Under the pieces are notes generated by a model. It was not told the origin of the DNA. It did no database searches and saw nothing but the letters and a program-made list of their open reading frames with translations. Positions 57,021-64,000 of a DNA stretch of 64,000 nucleotides are shown one piece after another. This stretch comes from Xanthobacter sp. NM-59 (GTDB lineage: Bacteria; Pseudomonadota; Alphaproteobacteria; Rhizobiales; Xanthobacteraceae). The position numbers and the translations under genes are program-made. The stretch lies in assembly GCF_021401125.1 (NCBI RefSeq), contig NZ_JACBFQ010000001.1, positions 558,001 to 622,000 of the forward strand. The letters run 5' to 3'. How positions within the stretch are numbered: the first letter of the stretch is position 1; each line of letters starts with the position of its first letter.

Positions 57021-58219
57021 GCGTCCTCCGAGGCGGGCAGGCGGATGGTGGCGCTGGCCATGGCGGCGATGCCCTCGCGGCGCCCGGTGAAGCCCAGCTT
57101 CTCCGTGGTCGTCGCCTTCACACTCACACGGCTCACCGGCACGCCGGCAATGCGCGCGATGGAGGCGCGGATCGCTTCCCGGTGCGGCCCCACCTTCGGC
57201 GCCTCGCAGATCAGGGTAAGGTCGAGATGGGCGATGCGCCCACCGCGCGCCGCCACCAGGTCCACCGCATGGGCCAAAAAGCGATCGGACGCGGCGCCCT
57301 TCCATTGCGGATCCGACGGCGGGAAGTGGGAGCCGATATCGCCATCACCCAGCGCGCCCAGCACCGCATCGGTCAAGGCGTGCAGGCCCACATCCGCGTC
57401 CGAATGGCCGGCAAGGGCGAAGGCGTGGGGAATGGCAACGCCGCCGAGGATCACATGATCGCCGGGCGCGAAGGCGTGGACATCGAAGCCGGTGCCCATG
57501 CGCACGTCCGGTAGTGCGAACAGGCCGGCGCCCGGCGCCTCCTGCGCGGCGCGGGCCAGGTCTTCGGCCGATGTGAGCTTCATATTCGCGGGCTCCCCTT
57601 CAAACGTCGCCACGGAGCGGCCGGCCCATTCCATCACCGCCGCATCGTCGGTGAGGTGCACGATACCGGCGGCGGCCGCCGCCCGATGGGCGTTGACGAG
57701 GGCCGCAAGGTCGAATGCCTGGGGTGTCTGCACGGTGCGCAGGGCGGAACGATCGAGGGTGGCGCTGACGAGGCCATCCTCGCCCACCACCTTGATGGTG
57801 TCGGTGACGGGCAGCACCGGAATCGCCGCCTCATGCGCCTCGGCCGCGGCAATGGCGCGGGAAATGAGCGCCGGCGAGACAAAGGGCCGGGCCGCATCAT
57901 GAACGAGGACGCTGCACGGAGTTTGGGCTGTGAGGACCTGAAGCCCTGCCCACACCGATTCCTGCCGGGTGGCGCCGCCCGCCACCGGTGCCAGCATCTT
58001 GGGCAGATCGGCGGCAGCTTCCGCAAAGAGGTCAGAATCATCTTTATGAATAACGGCCAGCACACCGCTGATTCCCGGATGCTCCGCGAACCGGCGCAGG
58101 GTATGGCGCAGCACCGGCTCGCCGGAGATCAGGCGGTATTGCTTGGGCAGAGGGCCGCCCGCGCGGGTGCCCCGGCCAGCGGCGACGACAACGGCGATGC
58201 AGCGCCGGGAAGTGTTCAT
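57017..58219 (-). CDS. ispDF: Bifunctional IspD/IspF
   Basis: Fused MEP-pathway enzyme: 4-diphosphocytidyl-methylerythritol synthase (IspD, about 1-235) and 2-C-methylerythritol 2,4-cyclodiphosphate synthase (IspF, about 240-400). IspD shows [20 protein letters not shown] and [12 protein letters not shown]. IspF shows [40 protein letters not shown] and the zinc His/Asp set. Fusion is usual in alphaproteobacteria. ATG 58219 gives a normal length of 400. It is divergent from dusB with 240-267 bp between starts. Confidence 0.96.
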   Translation of the reverse strand: MNTSRRCIAVVVAAGRGTRAGGPLPKQYRLISGEPVLRHTLRRFAEHPGISGVLAVIHKDDSDLFAEAAADLPKMLAPVAGGATRQESVWAGLQVLTAQTPCSVLVHDAARPFVSPALISRAIAAAEAHEAAIPVLPVTDTIKVVGEDGLVSATLDRSALRTVQTPQAFDLAALVNAHRAAAAAGIVHLTDDAAVMEWAGRSVATFEGEPANMKLTSAEDLARAAQEAPGAGLFALPDVRMGTGFDVHAFAPGDHVILGGVAIPHAFALAGHSDADVGLHALTDAVLGALGDGDIGSHFPPSDPQWKGAASDRFLAHAVDLVAARGGRIAHLDLTLICEAPKVGPHREAIRASIARIAGVPVSRVSVKATTTEKLGFTGRREGIAAMASATIRLPASEDA

Positions 58220-58486
58220 GGAGCGGATCTTTCCGGACGTCTTTCGTTGCACGCATGCGGTTTGGGGCGCCATGTGCCGAGCGCCGCAGGGTTCATCGAA
58301 GGTGTGTTGAAGCGCGCCTTCCCGGCCCGCGCAAGGGGCGATAGCCACGGAAGCGTGATCGACCCTATTTGGTGCTGCGCCGCACATCTGCGCACACTGC
58401 ACTTGCACGGGCGCCGCAAATGTCTAAGATCTAGGCAACACTGACCTGGCCCAATTTCTGTGCATCAAAACGACGCCCTTTCGCAC

Positions 58487-59509
58487 ATGACGACGCCCGC
58501 CCCGCCGCCGACGGTGCTGCGGATCGGCCCCCATGTGCTGCCCAACGCGGTTCTGCTCGCGCCCATGGCCGGCATCACCGATGCGCCCTTGCGGCGCATG
58601 GCGCTGCGATATGGCGCTGGCATGACCATTTCCGAAATGGTGGCCAGCAATGCCCTACTCGAAGGCCATCCGGAGATGATGCTGCGCGCCGAGGGGGAGG
58701 GCGTGGCGCTGCACGCGGTGCAGATTGCCGGCAACGACGCCTACTGGATGGCGGAAGCGGCGCGGATGGCCGAGAGCGCGGGCGCCGGCCTCATCGACAT
58801 CAATATGGGCTGCCCGGCCAAGCGCGTCACCACCGGCGCGGCCGGCGCCGCCCTGCTGCGCGACCTGCCGCTGGCGCGGCGTATTCTGGAGGCGGTGCGC
58901 GCCGCGGTCTCGGTGCCGGTCACGGTGAAGACCCGGCTCGGCTGGGACGGGACGAGCCCCACCGCCGTGCAGCTGGCGCGCATGGCGGAAGAGGCGGGCC
59001 TCGCCATGGTCACGGTACATGGCCGCACCCGGTGCCAGTTCTATACCGGCGGGGCCGATTGGGCGGCCATCCGGCCGGTGACGGACGCCGTGGCCATTCC
59101 GGTGATCGCGAATGGGGACCTGACGGCGGTGGAGGATGCGCCCGCCATGCTCGCGGCATCCGGCGCCAATGGGGTGATGATCGGGCGCGGCGCGCAGGGC
59201 CGCCCCTGGTTTCCGGGCCAGGTGGCACGGATGCTGGCGGACGGCACGGTGGCGGAGGACCCGCCCCTCGCGGAGCAGCGGGACGTGCTGCTGGAGCTCT
59301 ATGACGGTTGGCTGTCCCTCTACGGCGCGGCACTGGGCCTGCGCCAGGCGCGCAAGCACCTGGGCTGGGCGCTCGATGCCGCGGGCGGGCAGGGCGAGGA
59401 ATGGACACGCAGTTGGCGCGCGCGCCTGCTCACCGCCGAGGATCCGGCGGCGGTAAAGGCCGGCATCGCGGCCGCCTATGACGAACTGATGTGGAGGGCG
59501 GCGGCATGA
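58487..59509 (+). CDS. dusB: tRNA-dihydrouridine synthase DusB (NifR3)
   Basis: FMN enzyme that reduces uridines in tRNA. The 340-residue protein has [20 protein letters not shown], the catalytic Cys in [48 protein letters not shown] and the [13 protein letters not shown] loop. In Rhizobiales it is the first gene of the nifR3-ntrBC run, as here; its stop overlaps the ntrB start. ATG 58487 is chosen for family fit, GTG 58460 being nine codons upstream; neither has a clear ribosome site. Confidence 0.94.
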   Translation: MTTPAPPPTVLRIGPHVLPNAVLLAPMAGITDAPLRRMALRYGAGMTISEMVASNALLEGHPEMMLRAEGEGVALHAVQIAGNDAYWMAEAARMAESAGAGLIDINMGCPAKRVTTGAAGAALLRDLPLARRILEAVRAAVSVPVTVKTRLGWDGTSPTAVQLARMAEEAGLAMVTVHGRTRCQFYTGGADWAAIRPVTDAVAIPVIANGDLTAVEDAPAMLAASGANGVMIGRGAQGRPWFPGQVARMLADGTVAEDPPLAEQRDVLLELYDGWLSLYGAALGLRQARKHLGWALDAAGGQGEEWTRSWRARLLTAEDPAAVKAGIAAAYDELMWRAAA

Positions 59510-60657
59510 CGGCCGAAGCCAGAAAAATGACCAGCAAGACCAAGTCTTCCCAGCAAGACCAGGACCAGTGCCTGACCCGCGCGATCCTGGATGCCGTGCC
59601 CCACCCTTTATTCACCATCTCCGATACCGGGCATGTGGTGGACGCCAATGTGGCGGCGGAGGCATTTTTCGAGGTGAGCGCGCCGCTGCTGCGGCGCCGG
59701 CCATTCACGGAATTCGTGCCCTTCGGCACGCCGCTGCTGGGCCTGATCGAGCAGGTGCGCCAGCGCGGCGCGCCCGTGAACGAGTATCGCGTGGACCTCG
59801 GCACGCCCCGCAATGGCGGCGAGCGGATCGTGGACATCCACGTGGCGCCGGTGGCGGAGCGGCCGGACCATGTGGTGGTGATGCTCCAGGAGCGTACCAT
59901 CGCCGACAAGATGGACCGCCAGCTCACCCATCGCGGGGCCGCCCGCTCGGTGAGCGCGCTCGCCTCCATGCTGGCGCATGAGATCAAGAACCCGCTTTCG
60001 GGTATTCGCGGCGCGGCCCAGCTGCTGGAGCAGTCCGCCGGGGATGAGGACCGGGCGCTGACCCGCCTCATCTGCGACGAGGCCGACCGCATCGTGAAGC
60101 TCGTGGACCGGATGGAGGTGTTTTCCGACGAGCGCCCGGTGGAGCGCGAGCCGGTGAATATCCATGCCGTGCTGGAGCATGTGCGCACGCTGGCCATGAG
60201 CGGCTTCGGCCGCAACATCCGCTTCGTGGAGGATTACGACCCCTCCCTGCCGCCGGTGCTCGCGAATCGGGATCAGCTCATCCAGGTGTTCCTCAATCTG
60301 GTGAAGAATGCGGCAGAGGCCATTGATGGTGACCCGGATGGGGAGATCCAGCTCACCACCGCCTTCCGCCCCGGCGTGCGGCTCACGGTCCCCGGGGTCT
60401 CCTCCAGGGTCAGCCTGCCGCTTGAGTTCTGCGTGCGCGACAACGGCAAGGGCGTGCCGGACGATCTCGTCCCGCACCTGTTCGACCCGTTCGTGACCAC
60501 CAAGCCCACGGGCAGTGGCCTCGGACTTGCTTTGGTCGCGAAGATCATTGGCGACCATGGCGGCATCGTCGAATGCGAAAGCCAGCCGCGCCGCACCACG
60601 TTCCGAGTGCTCCTGCCCATGTATCGCGGCACGAGTCCTGCCAAAGAGGCCAATTGA
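59506..60657 (+). CDS. ntrB: Nitrogen regulation sensor kinase NtrB
   Basis: Cytosolic histidine kinase/phosphatase that sets NtrC phosphorylation according to PII. The 383-residue protein has an N-terminal PAS domain (about 25-135; [20 protein letters not shown]), the phospho-acceptor His158 in [20 protein letters not shown], and the ATPase boxes: NLVKNAAEA (N), [14 protein letters not shown] (G1) and [16 protein letters not shown] (G2). No membrane segments. The ATG overlaps the dusB stop (ATGA). ntrC follows 7 bp later. Confidence 0.96.
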   Translation: MTAEARKMTSKTKSSQQDQDQCLTRAILDAVPHPLFTISDTGHVVDANVAAEAFFEVSAPLLRRRPFTEFVPFGTPLLGLIEQVRQRGAPVNEYRVDLGTPRNGGERIVDIHVAPVAERPDHVVVMLQERTIADKMDRQLTHRGAARSVSALASMLAHEIKNPLSGIRGAAQLLEQSAGDEDRALTRLICDEADRIVKLVDRMEVFSDERPVEREPVNIHAVLEHVRTLAMSGFGRNIRFVEDYDPSLPPVLANRDQLIQVFLNLVKNAAEAIDGDPDGEIQLTTAFRPGVRLTVPGVSSRVSLPLEFCVRDNGKGVPDDLVPHLFDPFVTTKPTGSGLGLALVAKIIGDHGGIVECESQPRRTTFRVLLPMYRGTSPAKEAN

Positions 60658-60664
60658 GGTGTCC

Positions 60665-62107
60665 ATGCCCACGGGAAGCATCCTGGTCGCCGACGACGAC
60701 GCAGCGATCCGCACGGTGCTCAATCAGGCCCTGTCACGGGCGGGATACGAGGTCCGCTCCTGCGGCAATGCGGCGACCCTCTGGCGCTGGGTGAGCCAGG
60801 GCGATGGCGACCTGGTCATCACCGACGTGGTGATGCCGGATGAGAACGCCTTCGACCTCCTGCCGCGCATCAAGAAGGCGCGGCCGGACCTGCCCGTCAT
60901 CGTCATGAGCGCGCAGAACACGTTCATGACCGCCATCCGCGCTTCTGAGCGCGGGGCCTACGAATACCTGCCCAAGCCGTTCGACCTGAAGGAGCTGATC
61001 TCTATTGTCGGCCGCGCCTTGGCCGAGCCCAAGAAGGGCGACAATGGCGTCCTGCTGCCTGAGGAGCAGGACAATATTCCCCTGGTGGGCCGTTCGCCCG
61101 CCATGCAGGAAATCTATCGCCTGCTCGCCCGCCTGATGCAGACCGACCTCACGGTGATGATCGTGGGGGAGAGCGGCACGGGCAAGGAGCTGGTGGCCCG
61201 CGCGCTGCACGATTACGGCAAGCGCCGCACCGGACCGTTCGTGGCCATCAACATGGCGGCCATCCCGCGGGACCTGATCGAATCCGAGCTGTTCGGCCAC
61301 GAGAAGGGCTCATTCACCGGCGCCACCACCCGCAATCCCGGCCGCTTCGAGCAGGCGGAAGGCGGCACCCTGTTCCTGGACGAGATCGGCGACATGCCCA
61401 TGGAGGCGCAGACCCGCCTTCTGCGCGTGCTCCAGCAGGGCGAGTACACGACCGTCGGCGGGCGCACGCCCATCAAGACCGACGTGCGCATCATCGCCGC
61501 CACCAACAAGGATCTGCGCACGCTGATCCAGCAGGGGCTGTTTCGCGAGGATTTGTTCTTCCGCCTCAACGTGGTGCCGCTGCGTCTTCCGCCGTTGCGT
61601 GAGCGTTCCGAGGACGTGCCGGACCTCGTGCGCCACTTCTTCCTGCAGGCGGAACGGGAAGGTTTGCCGGCGAAGCAAGTGGATGCCGCGGCCCTGGATC
61701 GGCTGAAGCGCTACCGCTGGCCGGGCAATGTGCGCGAACTGGAAAACCTGGTGCGACGCCTTGCGGCGCTTTATCCGCAGGAGGTCATCACCCCGGCGAT
61801 CATCGATGTGGAGCTGTCCGAGCCGTTGCCCAATCCTCTCAATGAGGAAGGCCCGGTGGACGCCACATTGGCGGCCTCGGTGGAGCGGCATCTCAACAAC
61901 TATTTTGCCGGCTTTGGAGAGGATCTGCCGCCGCCCGGGCTCTATCACCGCATCCTGAAGGACGTGGAATATCCGCTGCTCTCCGCGGCGCTTGCCGCCA
62001 CGCGGGGGAACCAGATCAAGGCGGCGGAGCTTCTGGGTCTGAACCGCAACACTCTGCGCAAGAAGATCCGGGATCTGGATATCCAGGTGATCCGCACCAG
62101 TCGCTGA
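60665..62107 (+). CDS. ntrC: Nitrogen regulation response regulator NtrC
   Basis: Sigma-54 activator of nitrogen-assimilation genes. The 480-residue protein has a receiver domain with Asp54 ([16 protein letters not shown]), the AAA+ core with Walker [11 protein letters not shown], the sigma-54-contact loop (GSFTGA rather than the usual GAFTGA), Walker [15 protein letters not shown] and [17 protein letters not shown], and a C-terminal Fis-type helix-turn-helix ([20 protein letters not shown]). Length is normal. It is translated just after ntrB. Confidence 0.97.
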   Translation: MPTGSILVADDDAAIRTVLNQALSRAGYEVRSCGNAATLWRWVSQGDGDLVITDVVMPDENAFDLLPRIKKARPDLPVIVMSAQNTFMTAIRASERGAYEYLPKPFDLKELISIVGRALAEPKKGDNGVLLPEEQDNIPLVGRSPAMQEIYRLLARLMQTDLTVMIVGESGTGKELVARALHDYGKRRTGPFVAINMAAIPRDLIESELFGHEKGSFTGATTRNPGRFEQAEGGTLFLDEIGDMPMEAQTRLLRVLQQGEYTTVGGRTPIKTDVRIIAATNKDLRTLIQQGLFREDLFFRLNVVPLRLPPLRERSEDVPDLVRHFFLQAEREGLPAKQVDAAALDRLKRYRWPGNVRELENLVRRLAALYPQEVITPAIIDVELSEPLPNPLNEEGPVDATLAASVERHLNNYFAGFGEDLPPPGLYHRILKDVEYPLLSAALAATRGNQIKAAELLGLNRNTLRKKIRDLDIQVIRTSR

Positions 62108-62517
62108 TCGCAGGCCAGGGGCGGGCCGGTCGCCCTGCTTTCCACAGATGTGGGGCGCCGAAAATTGACCGCATCGGCGCCGGGCATCATCTCGGCGCGA
62201 TGACACAGGCGCCTCTCGCGCGCCGCATGTGGGGGCGAAAGGTGAGGGGGCGGCAGGCCCGATGCCCATTGGGTGTCCGCGCCTTTCTCTTTGGTTCCGC
62301 CGGGGGACTGGGGGCAGGCTCGCTATCGCGTCGGCATTCCCGGATCCAGGGATCCGGCTACCTGCCCGCTTGCATCAACCCGGGTACAACTTCATGCGCC
62401 CGTGGCGCATGTCACATTTTTGCACCAGTGTCGTTCCACTGCATCACGCGCTGAGAACTTGTCCGCGTGTGAGTCGCGGTGCGCGTTGCGCAGCCGAATG
62501 CGAGGAACGACAGACAG
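62108..62517. other. Gene-free stretch between ntrC and ntrY with a palindrome
   Basis: 410 bp with no coding frame I trust. It holds a perfect dyad CATGCGCC-CGT-GGCGCATG at 62393-62411, about 107 bp before ntrY, and a TGCACCA half-site of the NtrC type at 62417-62423. No sigma-54 promoter is clear. The ntrY message may start in this stretch. Confidence 0.4.
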
Positions 62518-64000
62518 ATGATGGATGCGCCGGCCGACGACGCCCCGGGCCTGCCGAAGCCCCGCCGCAGGCATTTGGCGCGGTTCATCGCCCCCACGGT
62601 GGTGGTGGTCGCGCTCGCTTTGGCGGTCGCCGCCTTCCTCATTCTGATGGGCCTGACGCGGATCGTGCCCACGCCCCAGGTGGTGGTGGGCGTGCTCACC
62701 AGCTGCGGCGTGGCGGGGCTGATCCTGCTCGCCATCATCATCCGCGAGCTGTGGGGCATTTTCCGGGAACGGGCGCGGGGGCGTGCGGCAGCGCGGCTGC
62801 TGATCCGCATTGTCGGCCTGTTCACGGTCATCGCGGTCGTGCCCACCGTGGTGGTCGCCATCGTGGCCAGCCTGACCCTGGACCGCTCCCTGGACCGCTA
62901 CTTTGCCAGCCGCACACAGAACATTGTCGTCACGGCCGGGTCCGTCGCGCAGAATTATGTGCGCGAGCATGCGCTTTCCATCCGCGGCGATGCGCTGGCC
63001 ATGGCCAATGACATCTCCCGGCTGAAGAGCCTCTATGACAGCGACAAGGAGAAGTTCCAGCAGATCTTCACGGCCCAGGCCGCGCTGCGAAACGTGCCGG
63101 GCGCGCAAATCATCCGCCGCGACCTCTCGACCGTGGAGCGGACGGCCCTGCACACCGAGCGGGAATATCTGGTGCCCGCCAACATCGCCATCGGCGAGGC
63201 CACCGCCGAGCAGCCCATCATCTATCTGCCCTCCGATGCGGATTTCGTGGGCGCCGTGGTGCCGCTCTCCAATTTCAACGACCTCTACCTCTATGTGGCG
63301 CGGCCCATCGATCCGCGGGTCTTCGGCTTCCTGAAAATCACCCACGACACGCTGGCGGACTACCGGGCGCTGGAGGAGCGGCGCTTCAATGTGCAGCTCG
63401 CCTTCGCGCTGATGTATGCGCTCATCACACTCATCGTCCTGCTCTCGGCGGTGTGGCTGGCCATCAACTTCTCGAAATGGCTGGTGGCGCCCATCCGGCG
63501 GCTCATGTGGGCGGCCGACCGCGTCGCGGCAGGCAATCTCGACGTGCAGGTGCCGGTGCATAAATCCGAAGGCGACCTCGCGACCTTGGGCGAGACCTTC
63601 AACAACATGACCTCGGAGCTGAAGACCCAGCGCAACGATATCGTGCGCGCCCGCGACCAGATCGACAGCCGCCGCCGCTTCACCGAGGCGGTGCTGGCGG
63701 GCGTCGGCGCCGGGGTTATCGGCCTCGATGCCGATGAGCGCGTCACCATCCTCAACCGCTCGGCCGAGCGCCTGCTGGGCCTGACCGAGGCGGAGGCCCT
63801 CGGCCGCAAGCTGGCGGAAGTGGTGCCGGAAACGGCGGACCTGATCGCCGAGGCCGAGAATGCCGGCGAGCGCATCGTGCAGGGCAACATCACACTGCAG
63901 CGCGACGGGCGCGAGCGCGTGTTCGCCATGCGCGTCACCACCGAACAGTCGTCCGAAGCCGACCACGGCTGGGTGGTCACCCTCGACGACATCACGGCGC
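62518..64000 (+). CDS. ntrY: Sensor histidine kinase NtrY (partial, C-terminus beyond window)
   Basis: Membrane sensor of the NtrY/NtrX pair, involved in nitrogen and redox control. The frame opens at ATG 62518 (or the next codon, 62521) and runs to the window end. Three or so membrane segments lie near 22-46, 56-75 and 96-118. A periplasmic region (about 120-285; AGSVAQNYVREHALSIRGDA, YLPSDADFVGAVVPLS) and a further membrane segment precede a HAMP domain (KWLVAPIRRLMWAADRVAAG) and the start of a PAS domain (GVGAGVIGLDADERVTILNR). The kinase part lies off the right edge. It follows the conserved ntrBC-ntrYX order. Confidence 0.95.
   Translation, partial: MMDAPADDAPGLPKPRRRHLARFIAPTVVVVALALAVAAFLILMGLTRIVPTPQVVVGVLTSCGVAGLILLAIIIRELWGIFRERARGRAAARLLIRIVGLFTVIAVVPTVVVAIVASLTLDRSLDRYFASRTQNIVVTAGSVAQNYVREHALSIRGDALAMANDISRLKSLYDSDKEKFQQIFTAQAALRNVPGAQIIRRDLSTVERTALHTEREYLVPANIAIGEATAEQPIIYLPSDADFVGAVVPLSNFNDLYLYVARPIDPRVFGFLKITHDTLADYRALEERRFNVQLAFALMYALITLIVLLSAVWLAINFSKWLVAPIRRLMWAADRVAAGNLDVQVPVHKSEGDLATLGETFNNMTSELKTQRNDIVRARDQIDSRRRFTEAVLAGVGAGVIGLDADERVTILNRSAERLLGLTEAEALGRKLAEVVPETADLIAEAENAGERIVQGNITLQRDGRERVFAMRVTTEQSSEADHGWVVTLDDITA

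Noticed and set aside
58440..58460. A possible sigma-54 promoter (TGGCCC...TGTGC) before dusB
   Set aside because: The GG-to-GC spacing is two bases too long for a -24/-12 promoter.
62200..62454. An 84-codon frame in the ntrC-ntrY gap
   Set aside because: Arg/Gly/Cys-rich with no family likeness and no ribosome site; probably chance.

Overview
The window is a 64-kb stretch of a GC-rich chromosome, densely packed with core genes. Gene content and order point to an alphaproteobacterium of the Rhizobiales (Hyphomicrobiales). The main pointers are a CIRCE-controlled groESL operon, a rsh-pdxJ-acpS-lepB-rnc-era-recO block, a pyruvate dehydrogenase operon whose E1-beta carries its own lipoyl domain, fused ispDF, and a dusB(nifR3)-ntrB-ntrC-ntrY block. 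A member of Xanthobacteraceae (Xanthobacter/Azorhizobium/Ancylobacter-like) is my best guess, but that is inference. I saw no insertion sequence, prophage, CRISPR array, rRNA or tRNA.

Layout. 1-2.4 kb: groEL (C-terminus outside the window), groES, CIRCE and a divergent usg gene. 2.7-5.6 kb: exoD, then queA-tgt (queuosine) with overlapping ends. 6.0-16 kb: priA, a DUF2202 ferritin-like protein, DUF1697, obgE, isovaleryl-CoA dehydrogenase behind a palindromic operator, a YdcF-like protein, DUF3253 with an intrinsic terminator abutting its start, a proline-rich membrane protein, DUF1489 and an XRE-cupin regulator. 16-20 kb: thiD, a stand-alone RAM-domain protein, an OafA-type acyltransferase with an SGNH domain, and an SCP2 protein. 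20-30 kb: a fatty-acid module (acyl-CoA dehydrogenase, FadB-like bifunctional enzyme, thiolase and MerR regulator on the minus strand; FadL porin and acyl-CoA ligase on the plus strand). 30-33.6 kb: AEC transporter, UbiH-type hydroxylase, quinone oxidoreductase.

33.9-46 kb: (p)ppGpp synthetase/hydrolase, pdxJ, acpS, a DUF1622 membrane protein, lepB, rnc, era, recO, a Trp-rich exported peptide, parC and a CLC-type channel. 46-56 kb: a WrbA-like flavoprotein, ftsB, then pdhA-pdhB-pdhC-DUF465-nucleoside deoxyribosyltransferase-lpd-GlsB-like protein-lipA-ratA. Lipoate-dependent pyruvate oxidation, its E3 and lipoyl synthase are thus in one run, behind a promoter holding two copies of the palindrome ATGAAC-N9-GTTCAT. 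56-64 kb: rhodanese, CinA-C amidase and ispDF on the minus strand, then dusB-ntrB-ntrC and the start of ntrY (cut by the window end).

I found no clearly new multi-gene system. The signals most worth a second look are regulatory or structural: the twin operator before pdhA, the terminator touching the DUF3253 start (attenuator or small-RNA end), a Tgt that has lost three of four canonical zinc ligands, a 95-bp identical tract shared by pdhB and pdhC, a family of palindromic intergenic repeats, and non-metabolic genes embedded in the PDH and acpS-lepB operons.
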